Source: Candidatus Poribacteria bacterium
GTDB taxonomy: Bacteria > Poribacteria > WGA-4E > WGA-3G
Assembly: GCA_028821605.1 (NCBI GenBank)
Contig: JAPPFM010000007.1
Coordinates: forward strand, 86,648 to 150,647
DNA: 64,000 nt
Direction: 5' to 3'
Every line of letters begins with the position of its first letter. The stretch's first letter is position 1. Below are positions 18,618-28,305 of the stretch, piece after piece. The translations under genes and the position numbers were made by a program. The notes beneath the pieces were generated by a model. That model did not search any database. It had not been told where the DNA came from and was given only the letters and a program-made list of their open reading frames with translations.

Positions 18618-21600
18618 CTATTTCCCCTTCAAACTCCGCGCCTTCCGCAGCCGAGATTCTACCAGATTCACAACCGCTTCATACACACCATCCCGCTCGC
18701 CTTGTGTGAGACCGAGGGCATCAAAGATGATTGCGTCAAGGGCACGGCGATCATCTGAAGGGTTGAGCATTTCCCATGCAGTTGATGTGAATATAGTTTC
18801 GTTCTCAAATGCAAAGGTTTTTGGATCTAAACAAAGCAACTCCGAAACTTCGTAGGTCTGAATTTTTAACAGACCGCCACCAAAATTAGAACGTCCCGCC
18901 ATATTTACCATCAACTGGAACAGTGAAGAATTCAGAGAAGCACACAAAGGCAATATCAAACCAAAATCTGTGTGGATTTCCTGAAAATTGTCACTTGTAT
19001 AGCAACCTTTTTGTGCATATAGCGTTCTTGCTGTTGAAGAAATCAGATAGTTGAAAGAAAGCGATGGCACCTCGCGCTGTCCCAAATCCCACCAGCGCGT
19101 ACGGCCTCTGCAACTCGGTCTTTGATGATACCCCTGCGACTCGCCCCATTCAATATAGTCCAACGCCGCTGTCCCCGCCAATGCTGCTTTGTCCGCATGG
19201 CACATAAACAACTTAAACTGCAACTCGCTTGGGTCTACACGGATACTCTTGCATTCTCGCGGACTCTTGATGACAGGTTTCAGAAATTCCGACGCAATAC
19301 CCCATTCACGAATCCGTTCAGCATCAAGGTAAAAGAATTCATTGGCACCCGTTGTGAACCCTCGCCGCACCTCCGCAACGTCTCCGAGGCGTACGAGTTT
19401 ATCTTTCCCTTTCTCTAAGAGCGTCCAATAGATGTCCGGGGCGCGGAGGTATTTCCCGCCCCACTTGTCACCGGTGTATCTGTTCTCACGCGTGCCTGCT
19501 TGTGCTAACTCGGCATACGTGCGCGTCCGCTCTCGACGGTTCTCTATATCTGGGTCGCCGATGAACGTTTTGAAGGTTAGAAAACGGAGATGGGAATCTG
19601 CATCGGGAGTGCCGTTGTGGAGAATACTTACAATCGTGTTGATGTCGGCACTCTCAAACTCGCGTTCCGCTTCACTGTGGCAGATAACCGCACCTGCCGT
19701 GTTGTCCAATAGATACTTCTGTAACGGCGCGCCGTAGTTGACATCCAGCCAGCTGTTAGAACAGATAAAGGTGTGGATGCCGTTTGGACTCAGCAATTGC
19801 AGCCCGCGTTCATAGAAATAGACGTAGAGGTCTGCGGCACCCGTGTAACAGGTATAGCGTTTTTTCAAGGTGGGTTTGAGATCCTTGATTTTTTCTTGAC
19901 GGACATACGGCGGATTGCCAATCACTACATCGAACCCGTCTGTGATACCGAACATCCATTCGGGATCAAAGAAATCCGCTGCAGCGTTCTGGTCGTAAGG
20001 ATCCCATCCCGCGATTTTTTCAGTCGTCTCACTCGGGAACCCGTCCTGTTGGAGCAACGCGCTGATCTCGGCGCGGAGTGTTGCATCCTGTCCTCTGTAG
20101 CGTTCCTTGGTGCGCGGAGTGCGAGCGGTGAAGTGTCGGCGGCGGACCTCTTCCAATGCCTTTTCTTTCCTGTCTATCTCCGGGTTGCGAAAGGTCATCT
20201 GTGCCGGTTTCTCCACACCGAGCAGTGTGTTCGCAGCGACGAACTTCGTCTCAAGGTTCGGCAACGGACGCACGCCGCGATTTTCACGCGTATCGTCGAT
20301 TTTCTGCTCCACAATCAGCGAGATAAAGAAGCGGAGTTTGGCGATCTGTGTGGCAATCGGTTGGATGTCCACTCCATAGATGCAGTTCTCTATGAGATAG
20401 AGTTTTCTGCCGTAGTCGAGTTCGTTGCGTTCAAACGCCTCATTGATGTTTTCAATTTCGCCTTCTAATTCGTCAATCGTGCTTTCTCGGATAACGCTGT
20501 CGTCAATCTTCTCTGCTTCTGTGATGGTGTTTTGAACCCTGTCGATTTGCCGTTGTCGCCACTGTGCGTTGCGAGGATCGAGTTTGCTGAGCAGAAAGAC
20601 GAGTTTGTGCAGGATGCCCATCGGGAAGGCACCGGAACCGCACGCCGGGTCAAGAATCTTGAGTGTGTCAATGGCGGTGATGAGCTGCTCGGTTTCGGTA
20701 TCGGTGAATTGGTGGGGTTCGTCGTTATAGGTGAGAAGGTGCCGGAGTTTGGTTTCTGACGGGCAATGAATTGCCCTATTACGAACTGTGTTTTGGAGAT
20801 AGGCAATCAAGGATTCGTCTACCATGTAGTTGACGACCTCGCGCGGGGTATAGAAAGAACCGGTCTGTTTACGTGCAGTCGTGCCGGTTTCGGGATTGTA
20901 GGCAGCGAGCAGATTTTCAAACACCTGTCCGAGCAACTCGGGATCCAATGCGACTTCTTGTTCTATCGGTGTGTTCTCTGCAATCGTGAACTTGTAGCGG
21001 TTGAGGATGTGGATTAACCCGCGTACAGTATATCGGCTGTTTTTCGTGTCGTAGACGGCATTGAGATTTACCGCTTGCGGTTCGGAGAAGAAGAGTTCAT
21101 TTGGTACCGAAAGCGGGTTGTCCTCTCTGTCGGAGAAACCGTCGATTCGCAGGATTGTTTTTGCGTCGTCCGGGGCGGGTTTGTCAAGGCACTCAAACAA
21201 ACCACCGTTGAGGAACGGAATCGTCTCAAACAAGTGAAGTGCTGCCTCCGGATCCTTGAAGTAGCGTTTGTAGCGATACAGCGATGTGATGTTATAGTGC
21301 TGCCGTCCCTCGCCTCGGAACTTGCGGGGAACCCCCCTGCCCCTCTTATCAGGGGAGTTCATTTCCTGATTCAACGTTACGAAAAACAGGTTTTGAAGGA
21401 TTGCTTTGTAGTAGGTGCTTTCCTGTGGGTCAACGTCCGCGAGCAGTGCCGCGATGTTGTCTTCATCAAAGAGTGTGCTCGGGACAAGTCCTTTCTCCTT
21501 GAGAAACCAGACGAAGATCAGCCGCGTTATCAGACGGATAATGCACGTGGCATTACGGACAGCTACATCGTCACCCGCATCGGCTGAACCCCTCTGTCCC

Positions 21601-22353
21601 CCCTTATCATGGGGGAATGTCACCTTCTCCACTGCCCAGAAATACCAATCGGCGATCTCTTTGAAGAAGCGTCTGTTGAGTTCGGAGGTGTCCAACGTCC
21701 GCTGCCACGCCTGATGCAGCTCAAGGAAGTTCGTAAACCCGTGCTGCTGATAGAGGGCATCCAGCGACAATTCTGCCAAGATGTCAAGATGGGCGCGGTG
21801 CGGATTCACAACGTCAATGCCTTTGATAAGCACCACTTTTTCAAGCACATCAAGGGCAGCGTCGCGTTGACTCGGTCTGCGGTTGATAATGGAAAAGGTC
21901 AACGCCTGTCCGTATTGAAAAATCAGCATCGCAGGTATGGCGTAGAGCTTGTTGATTTCACGGGTGATGTTGGCGAGTGCGGTGCGGGAATAGGTATCCC
22001 CTTTAAGTTTGATAGCGAGAAACAGATAGGATTGATAAATACTTTCATCAACGCCTGGGTCCTCATTGAAGGTAAGCACCTCTTGCGTGTGTTGTCTGAT
22101 TTCGTCAGCGGTGAGTTGGAAGAGGAAATCAGCCGTCTGCCATTCGTGCAGTAAGGCTTTTTCTGGATTTATGAGGTTGTCAGGATCAAAATCTTCAAGA
22201 AAATGCCTCGGTTGTGCTGGTATCGCGGTTGAGTGTGCGTTGGCTTTCGTAGCCTAACACCTTGAGGAAGTGGGTTGCGTTTTCGTGGAGTTCACCGTTT
22301 GTGAATTGACTTAGGGCGCGTTGGACATCGGCTCTGATATGTGTTTGAGGCAT
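18618..22353 (-). CDS. Eco57I-type DNA methyltransferase / restriction protein, frameshifted near N-terminus
   Basis: The main frame (stop 18618, open back to 22194) encodes ~1190 residues. The true N-terminus is in another frame: ATG 22353 with aagga upstream reads 52 codons to a TGA at 22195-22197. Dropping one base from the TTTT run (forward AAAA at 22200-22203) joins the two into one ~1244-residue protein. Motif I D-P-A-C-G-S-G-A-F maps to about 20616-20652 and motif IV N-P-P-Y-V to about 19903-19923. These define an N6-adenine methyltransferase of the Eco57I type. The C-terminal part holds a TaqI-like specificity region. A nuclease motif was not identified with certainty in the N-terminal ~400 residues. 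Two palindromic repeats lie in frame. The translated main frame may restart at GTG 22079. It is the first gene of the operon with the TPR and ATPase genes. Confidence 0.85.
21321..21360. repeat. CCCCCTTATCAGGGGG-type palindrome inside coding sequence
   Basis: Copy of the aacccccctg...cccctcttatcagggg element, read in frame on the minus strand as N-S-P-D-K-R-G-R-G-V-P-R. A second in-frame copy lies at 21587-21620 and an intergenic copy at 52779-52808. Confidence 0.75.
21587..21620. repeat. Second in-frame CCCCCTTATCAGGGGG-type palindrome
   Basis: Matches the element at 21321-21360 and is read in frame as F-P-H-D-K-G-G-Q-R-G-S. It adds a short polar insert without breaking the methyltransferase frame. 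Confidence 0.75.
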
Positions 22354-22541
22354 GGTTGTTTTCCTTGAGGGTTATATCCGTTTAGTTTATCCGATTTTTT
22401 GGGAATATGCAAGCGATAATTTCTGGTTCAAAACAATTTGCACTTTAGAATATTCCTGTGTTATTCTTAATAAGGGAGAGGAAATTGACACTTAAATTTT
22501 CCATATTGCATACCCCAAAAAGTGGAAAGGATAACAAGGAA

Positions 22542-23336
22542 ATGGCGAAACCTCAAAATGAGATACGGATAGCAGCACGAAACTTGATGGTATATTCTTT
22601 TCTGCTCTCGACGCTGCTTTTTCCTGTATTCGCACCAGCCCAAGAACCAACGCCCGATGTTGAAACCGTTGTCAAAAAAATAGATCAGCTCTATCGGAGT
22701 GAGACGAGCCATGCCGAAATGGAGATGCAAATTGTCACACCGCATTGGGAACGCACTCTTGCCATGACAGTCTGGACGAGAGGGATGGACAAAACTTTTA
22801 TCCGAATTACCGCACCGAAAAAGGAACAAGGGGTCGCGACACTACGTATCGGGAATGAGATGTGGAACTACCTACCGAAGACAAACAAGACAATGAAAAT
22901 CCCGCCGTCGATGATGATGGGATCGTGGATGGGTTCCGATTTCACGAATGACGACTTGGTCCGGGAGTCGTCGATGCTCGACGATTACACCTATCAGTAC
23001 GTTACACCAGAAGACGCAGCTCCAGATCATCTCTACGTCCAACTCATACCGAAGGACGATTCTCCGATTGTTTGGGGAAAGATTGTTGCGGCAGTACAAT
23101 CCAAGGATTATATACCGGTGTGGCAGCGGTTCTATGATGAAAAAGGTAACTTGATGCGAGTGATGAATTTCAAAGAGATCAAGACCTTTGGTAACAAAAT
23201 CGCGCCCTCTGTGATGGAGATGATTCCGCAGAACAAAGAGGGACATAAAACGGTTGTCCGGTGGATGAACGCGACATTCGATTCGGACATCGACGATAAA
23301 ATCTTCACACGCCGAAACCTACAGAGAAGAAGATAG
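22542..23336 (+). CDS. LolA-like outer-membrane lipoprotein-sorting protein
   Basis: 264 residues from ATG 22542 (an aaagg ribosome-binding site lies about 10 bases upstream). The frame extends to a weak start at 22458. A signal peptide spans residues ~1-38 (L-M-V-Y-S-F-L-L-S-T-L-L-F-P-V-F-A). The mature part matches the LolA-like sorting-protein family: D-x-L-Y-R-S-x-T-S-H-A-E-M-E-M near 60-75, E-x-G-V-A-T-L-R-I-G-N-E-M-W-N-Y-L-P, I-P-P-S-M-M-M-G-S-W-M-G-S-D-F-T-N-D-D and W-x-R-F-Y-D-E-K-G-N. These proteins carry lipids or lipoproteins across the periplasm. Two permease genes, an ATPase and a barrel protein follow on the same strand. Confidence 0.87.
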   Translation: MAKPQNEIRIAARNLMVYSFLLSTLLFPVFAPAQEPTPDVETVVKKIDQLYRSETSHAEMEMQIVTPHWERTLAMTVWTRGMDKTFIRITAPKKEQGVATLRIGNEMWNYLPKTNKTMKIPPSMMMGSWMGSDFTNDDLVRESSMLDDYTYQYVTPEDAAPDHLYVQLIPKDDSPIVWGKIVAAVQSKDYIPVWQRFYDEKGNLMRVMNFKEIKTFGNKIAPSVMEMIPQNKEGHKTVVRWMNATFDSDIDDKIFTRRNLQRRR

Positions 23337-23379
23337 GTTACGGCACACGGAGTGTGCCTACTACTATGCATACTACTTT
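23337..23379. repeat. GTTACGGCACACGGAG repeat between stop and start codons
   Basis: Begins at the stop codon of the LolA-like gene and runs almost to the permease ATG. The inner ggcacac-gga-gtgtgcc is a perfect 7-bp stem. Same family as 11519-11612. Confidence 0.7.
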
Positions 23380-24594
23380 ATGATACTCAAAATTGCGTTT
23401 CGTAATACCTTCCGTCAAAAGCGGCGTACAATCCTGACCGGTCTCGCGATGATTGTCGGTTTTATGCTCTTATCGGTAAGCATTGGTTTGACCGACGGCG
23501 CGTACGGCAATATTATCGCGATGTTCACCCGAAACCGTATTGGACATATTCAAGTGCATCGCGAGGGGTATCTTGATAAACCGTCGCTTTACAAAACGAT
23601 CAACAACGCTTCTACCGTGGGTGAAACGATTCTGAGTGTTGCAGGCGTTGAAGCATGGACACCGCGTGTATACGGTGCCGGACTGGGTTCCGTCGGTGAA
23701 AAGAGTACGGCTGTGCAAATTATCGGGATTGATGTTGCACGTGAAACCGAAGCAACCCATTTCGATAAAAAAGTCGTTGAAGGCAGCACACTCGGAGAAA
23801 TACCAGCATATCAGGCTGTTATTGGGAAAGACTTGGCGAAGATTCTTTCCGCGAGGATTGGTAGTGAGATTGTAATTGTTTCGCAAGGTGCTGACGGTTC
23901 GATTGCGAATGACCTATATAAGATTGTCGGTGTCGCAGAGAGTGGTGACGACATAACAGATCGCGTCGCGTGTTATCTACACATTGAAGATGCGCAAGAA
24001 TTGCTTGTGCTTGAGGGACGCGTCCACGAGATTGTTGTGATTGCGTCAAACATCAACCGGGTCGATAAAATTACAAAGGCAATCGAAACACAACTCAATG
24101 ATTCAACGCTTGATGTCGCACCGTGGCAGGTGGTCGCTAAATCCTTTTATCGCGCCATGCGAACCGATCAACAAGGGGATGCCATTGCTCGTTGGGTGAT
24201 TATGCTGATTGTTGCTATTGGTGTTCTCAATACGGTGTTAATGTCGGTGTTAGAGCGGACGCGTGAATACGGCGTGCTGAAGGCTGTTGGAACAAAACCG
24301 GCGCAAATCTTCTGGCTTGTCGTTTGCGAAGTCGTCATTATAGCACTTGGGAGCATCTGCGTTGGCGCGCTCCTTGGGGTTTTAGCCAATTATCTGCTAT
24401 CTATATACGGTATCACATATCCCGAGGAAATTAGTTTCGGCGGTATGAAACTCAAGACGTTGTACGCTGCAGTCAACGTCCGGTGTCTGGTTATTCCTGC
24501 TATGACTGTTATGCTATCAGCGACAATTGTGAGTCTATTTCCTGCAATAAAAGCGGCTCGGATTATGCCCGCAAAGGCGATGCGGACACATTAA
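23380..24594 (+). CDS. ABC transporter permease (FtsX/MacB/LolC-E type)
   Basis: 404 residues with the classic architecture: a membrane segment at ~17-40 (A-F-R-N-T-F-R-Q-K-R-R-T before it), a ~220-residue periplasmic MacB-PCD domain, then three membrane segments from ~270 onward. The coupling sequence T-R-E-Y-G-V-L-K-A-V-G-T lies between segments 2 and 3, as in FtsX-like permeases. A short A-K-A-M-R tail closes the protein. It is paired with a second permease at 24753 and the ATPase at 25983, suggesting a LolCDE-like heterodimeric transporter working with the LolA-like protein upstream. Confidence 0.92.
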   Translation: MILKIAFRNTFRQKRRTILTGLAMIVGFMLLSVSIGLTDGAYGNIIAMFTRNRIGHIQVHREGYLDKPSLYKTINNASTVGETILSVAGVEAWTPRVYGAGLGSVGEKSTAVQIIGIDVARETEATHFDKKVVEGSTLGEIPAYQAVIGKDLAKILSARIGSEIVIVSQGADGSIANDLYKIVGVAESGDDITDRVACYLHIEDAQELLVLEGRVHEIVVIASNINRVDKITKAIETQLNDSTLDVAPWQVVAKSFYRAMRTDQQGDAIARWVIMLIVAIGVLNTVLMSVLERTREYGVLKAVGTKPAQIFWLVVCEVVIIALGSICVGALLGVLANYLLSIYGITYPEEISFGGMKLKTLYAAVNVRCLVIPAMTVMLSATIVSLFPAIKAARIMPAKAMRTH

Positions 24595-24663
24595 ATAGTT
24601 ATCAGTTGTTAGTTGTCAGTAAAGAAGCATTAGGTATATCACTACTCTTTTTCAAAAGGGCAC

Positions 24664-24752
24664 GCAGCTTGTAACGAAGTGGAAAGCGGATCTACGGAAG
24701 AGCATTTTTAACCTTCAGACTACCTAACCGAACCGCAAGGAAAATTAAAAGA
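24664..24752. repeat. 89-bp repeated leader ending at a start codon
   Basis: Starts gcagcttgtaacgaagtgga and ends aaccgcaaggaaaattaaaa, directly before ATG 24753. A matching ~89-bp segment ends at the hisB start (41759-41847). The repeat supplies the caagga ribosome-binding site of both genes. Confidence 0.75.
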
Positions 24753-25982
24753 ATGTGGTGGATTTTAATTAAACTTGCTTGGCGAAATATTTTTCGGAAT
24801 AAACGGCGGACACTCATCGCCGCAACAGCGATCGGTATCGGTCTCGCTGCGCTGATTTTTGTTGATGCATTGATGATTGGGATGACCGAAAATATGGTGC
24901 GGACGGCTACCGCTTCCTTCCTGGGTGACGCACAGATCCATCGGGAAGGTTTTCGAGACGCACAGGAAGTCTCCTTGACGATTCAAGCACTCGATGAGGT
25001 GACTGAGAATCTTACGAAGGACGACCTTGTTGAGAATTTCACACAAAGGACACTCTCTGCGGGGATGATTACGTCTCCGGCGAGTGTCAGCGCGATTCTC
25101 CTCGTCGGGATTCATCCGCCGACAGAGAAATTCTTGTCCAAAATCGATGACGCGATAACGGAGGGTGCATATTTTGAAGGCGATAACAGCCGCGATATTG
25201 TTATCGGTGCGAAACTCGCCGAAATCTTAGAAATCGGACTTGGCGACCGGGTGGTTGTGACGGTAGCACAAGCCGAAAGCGGAGATCTCTCCCAAGAAAT
25301 GTTTCGGATTGCCGGTATCTATCACTTTGTCGACGAAGAAATGAACAGCGGCATGGCGTTCGTGCGGATTGAAAAAGCGCAAGAGATGCTTGCCATTGGT
25401 AGCCGTGTGCATGAAATCGCTATTAAATTTACGTCCCTAACCCACGCGCAAGATCCGGCACTGCCGTTTTGGGAGGTGTATTCCCAACACGGTAACGAAG
25501 TCTTAAGCTGGACGGAACTGATGTCGCAATTAACAGCGATATTGGAAATGACAAAATACAGCAAATACATCATGGGAGTTATCTTGTTTGGGGTGGTTGT
25601 CTTTGGGATTATCAACACGCTCTTTATGTCGTTATATGAGCGGATGTTTGAATTTGGTGTTCTACGCGCTGTCGGAACGCGTCCTTTTGGAATGGCGCGC
25701 GTCATCTTATTTGAGGCGGGTGCTTTAGCAATCGTAAGTATTGGACTCGGGCTGATACTCGGCTTTGTTTTGACGGTGGTTTTTGCGCATGTCGGCATTG
25801 ACTACACCGGTGTTGAAATGACGGGGGTGACGATACAGGAGTTCATCCGTCCAATCATGAAGGTTGAACAGTTCATTCTTTATCCGATATGGCTGTTTAT
25901 TTTTACGATCATTGCCGGACTCTATCCTGCACGCTACGCGGCCAAAATGTCTCCAGCAGCCGCAATGCGACGGAGTTTTTAA
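24753..25982 (+). CDS. ABC transporter permease (FtsX/MacB/LolC-E type)
   Basis: 409 residues, same fold as its neighbour: an N-terminal membrane segment after A-W-R-N-I-F-R-N-K-R-R-T, a large extracytoplasmic domain (~45-265), then three membrane segments. The coupling motif F-E-F-G-V-L-R-A-V-G-T is present. It ends with S-P-A-A-A-M-R-R. The stop codon is immediately followed by the ATG of the ATPase, so the genes are co-translated. The start uses the ribosome-binding site inside the repeated leader upstream. Confidence 0.92.
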   Translation: MWWILIKLAWRNIFRNKRRTLIAATAIGIGLAALIFVDALMIGMTENMVRTATASFLGDAQIHREGFRDAQEVSLTIQALDEVTENLTKDDLVENFTQRTLSAGMITSPASVSAILLVGIHPPTEKFLSKIDDAITEGAYFEGDNSRDIVIGAKLAEILEIGLGDRVVVTVAQAESGDLSQEMFRIAGIYHFVDEEMNSGMAFVRIEKAQEMLAIGSRVHEIAIKFTSLTHAQDPALPFWEVYSQHGNEVLSWTELMSQLTAILEMTKYSKYIMGVILFGVVVFGIINTLFMSLYERMFEFGVLRAVGTRPFGMARVILFEAGALAIVSIGLGLILGFVLTVVFAHVGIDYTGVEMTGVTIQEFIRPIMKVEQFILYPIWLFIFTIIAGLYPARYAAKMSPAAAMRRSF

Positions 25983-26684
25983 ATGGAACAGGCTCAGAAA
26001 ACAGATGTCATTGTCACTGAAGATGTGACGAAGGTTTATGCGGCGGATGGGATTCCCGTCAACGCTCTTAACGGGGTTGACTTAACCATCCAGTCTGGAG
26101 AGTTTACGGCACTTGTGGGTCCCTCTGGCTCCGGCAAGACGACCTTTCTCAACATTATTTCTGGTTTGGACAGTCCTACAGACGGAAAAGTGTGGCTTGC
26201 CGGTAAAGTGCTTTCGGAGATGAGCGGCAACGAACTCTCTGATTTTAGACGTGATAACATCGGGTTCATTTTTCAGGCTTACAACCTGATTCCTGTGCTG
26301 ACAGTTGAGGAAAACGTTGAATACATCATGCTCTTAGCAGGTGTGCCGAAAGTAGAGCGGCACGAGCGGGTTATCGCAATGCTTGAATCTGTCGGTTTAA
26401 CCGGCGTTGCGGATCGGGTGCCAACGCAGCTTTCGGGTGGACAGCAGCAGCGTGTCGCTATTGCACGTGCGATGGTCTCTGAACCGCAGATTATTCTCGC
26501 CGATGAACCGACCGCGAACCTCGACTCAAAAACGGGTGCGGACCTGCTTGAGATGATGCGTCACCTCAACGCCGAAACGGGCATGACGTTCATCTTCTCG
26601 ACCCATGACCCCATGGTGATGGAGAATGCGAGGCGTTTGATTACGCTTCGCGACGGGCGGATAGATACTGATGAGGCGAGGTAA
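25983..26684 (+). CDS. ABC transporter ATP-binding protein (LolD/MacB type)
   Basis: 233 residues, normal for LolD-like ATPases. Walker A G-P-S-G-S-G-K-T near 45, Q-loop [12 protein letters not shown], signature L-S-G-G-Q-Q-Q-R, Walker [14 protein letters not shown], and switch histidine F-S-T-H-D-P. The D-E-P-T-A-N-L-D form and the I-P-V-L-T-V-x-E-N-V segment are typical of the MacB/LolD branch. ATP hydrolysis would power the two adjacent permeases in extracting a lipid or lipoprotein from the inner membrane. It starts immediately after the permease stop codon. Confidence 0.95.
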   Translation: MEQAQKTDVIVTEDVTKVYAADGIPVNALNGVDLTIQSGEFTALVGPSGSGKTTFLNIISGLDSPTDGKVWLAGKVLSEMSGNELSDFRRDNIGFIFQAYNLIPVLTVEENVEYIMLLAGVPKVERHERVIAMLESVGLTGVADRVPTQLSGGQQQRVAIARAMVSEPQIILADEPTANLDSKTGADLLEMMRHLNAETGMTFIFSTHDPMVMENARRLITLRDGRIDTDEAR

Positions 26685-26781
26685 TAGTTGTCGGTTTTCA
26701 GTACTCAGTTATCGGTTAAAAGGCATTTCTGATTGATTAAGGAAACTACTGACTGAAAACTTTTCTTTTGAGAACCATTCA

Positions 26782-28002
26782 ATGAGAACAATTCTCACGC
26801 TCATCGTTTGTTTGATGATAACGCCACTGATGGGGATCGCCGATGCTGAGTTTCGAGTCGGTGGCTACTACAAAAACTTTTCCACAGTATTCAATTCACC
26901 GCTTCCAGACGCATCCATGATGGGAGTCGTGGTTAACCGATTACGACTCAATCTCTCCTACGCGCCAACGGATGCCCTTTCATTTGCTTTCGCCTACGAT
27001 TTTACGCCACGCATTCAAGACCCGTTACTTTTTTCTCAGTCTCCTATTGCTGTCGGTGTTACTTCGTCCCGTTATCGCATCGCAGATTTGGACTCACCGA
27101 TCTATCCGAGTGAAGAAGAACTGGTTGGCAGTGTCGGCATCTATCATAATCTTGATCGTGCTGCTGTTCAGTTCAGTACAGATTTTGCGGACATCTCTGT
27201 GGGGCGGGATGCAATTGCTTGGGGCAGTGCCCGCGTCGTAAACCCCACCGATGTTGTTGCGCCCTACACCTACGACCAGTTGGACACAGAAGACCGCGTT
27301 GGGGTGGATGCAATTCGTGTGCGTATTCCAGTCGGTGTGATGGGAGAGGTGGATACCGGATACATCTTTGGGAGCAATTTCGATTTTGGAAAGAGTGCTG
27401 TCTTTCTCCGAAGCCAATTAAATGCAGCGGAGACAGACTTCTCAATTTTATTATTGGAATTTCAAGAAAGCCTGCTTGTCGGTTTGGATGTAGCGCGCGG
27501 TATTGGCGGTGCCGGATCTTGGTTAGAGATGGCTTACGTGTTTGCCAAGCCGTTTGATGACGAACCCAACACGTCGGATAACTATCTGCGCACCTCCGTC
27601 GGTTTGGACTATAGCTTCGGCGGAGAGACTTACGCTTTTATTGAATATCATTTCAGTGGCGCGGGCGTGAAGGACCCCGAAGATTTTCTGACCAATCTGG
27701 AGCAACCTGCTTACACAAGTGGGGGCGTTTATCTACTGGGGAGGCACTATCTTGCCCCCGGATTCACCCATCAACTGACACCTCTAATTAGTTTTAGTGG
27801 ACAGATGTTATTTAACTTGTCCGATCCATCGACCTTCATTGCCCCACAGATTGCGTATAACGTCGCCGAGGATATTCACCTCTCTGTCGGTGGTTTTGTC
27901 AGCATTGGAAAGCGACCTAAGAACAGCGATTCGCCCCAACTTCAATCGGAATTTGGTAGTTATCCGAATCTTTTCTTTTCCTCATTTCGCGTCTATTTCT
28001 AA
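26782..28002 (+). CDS. Predicted outer-membrane beta-barrel protein
   Basis: 406 residues with a signal peptide (I-L-T-L-I-V-C-L-M-I-T-P-L-M-G-I-A-D-A, ~3-22). The mature part alternates polar and aromatic residues as in transmembrane strands, and the chain ends in F-R-V-Y-F, an outer-membrane-type C-terminal signature. No named family recognised. It follows the ABC ATPase by 97 bp, on the same strand as the LolA-like/permease genes. The gap carries TTATCGGTT-type repeats, so transcriptional linkage is probable but not certain. It may be the outer-membrane partner or client of the transport module. Confidence 0.75.
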   Translation: MRTILTLIVCLMITPLMGIADAEFRVGGYYKNFSTVFNSPLPDASMMGVVVNRLRLNLSYAPTDALSFAFAYDFTPRIQDPLLFSQSPIAVGVTSSRYRIADLDSPIYPSEEELVGSVGIYHNLDRAAVQFSTDFADISVGRDAIAWGSARVVNPTDVVAPYTYDQLDTEDRVGVDAIRVRIPVGVMGEVDTGYIFGSNFDFGKSAVFLRSQLNAAETDFSILLLEFQESLLVGLDVARGIGGAGSWLEMAYVFAKPFDDEPNTSDNYLRTSVGLDYSFGGETYAFIEYHFSGAGVKDPEDFLTNLEQPAYTSGGVYLLGRHYLAPGFTHQLTPLISFSGQMLFNLSDPSTFIAPQIAYNVAEDIHLSVGGFVSIGKRPKNSDSPQLQSEFGSYPNLFFSSFRVYF

Positions 28003-28305
28003 GAAATGTATTTCACGCGGCTGAAAGGAGGCAATATATGCACATTTGACGCACTTGGCGTTGTATGTACAACCGAGGCACGAATATTAAGTCAACCAAA
28101 AACCCCAATCTTGCGTTAATGTATGGAAAACCACAATGTGCTATGGAAAATCGGTTTCTGTACCGTCGCAATTATATTTTCTAAAAACCAAAAAAGGGTT
28201 GCGCATGGTAATGACGCACTGTGCCGCAATCGGCTTTTAGAAATTAAAATTGCCCAAACTTAAATATATTCGTCCTTGTTTATAATATACTTTAAGGAGC
28301 ACATT
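28003..28305. other. Intergenic region, leader of the second sigma-54 activator
   Basis: No coding signal. It contains small hairpins (gttgta-tg-tacaac near 28060, ttgcgcat...gccgcaa near 28200-28230) and a tataat box at 28281-28286 without a convincing -35. No -24/-12 sigma-54 promoter was found by eye. Confidence 0.4.

Noticed and set aside
19773..20468. 231-codon plus-strand frame
   Set aside because: Antisense to the methyltransferase core, including the NPPY motif.
28003..28305. Possible -24/-12 sigma-54 promoter before the second activator
   Set aside because: No TGGCAC-N5-TTGC match with correct spacing was found in the gap.
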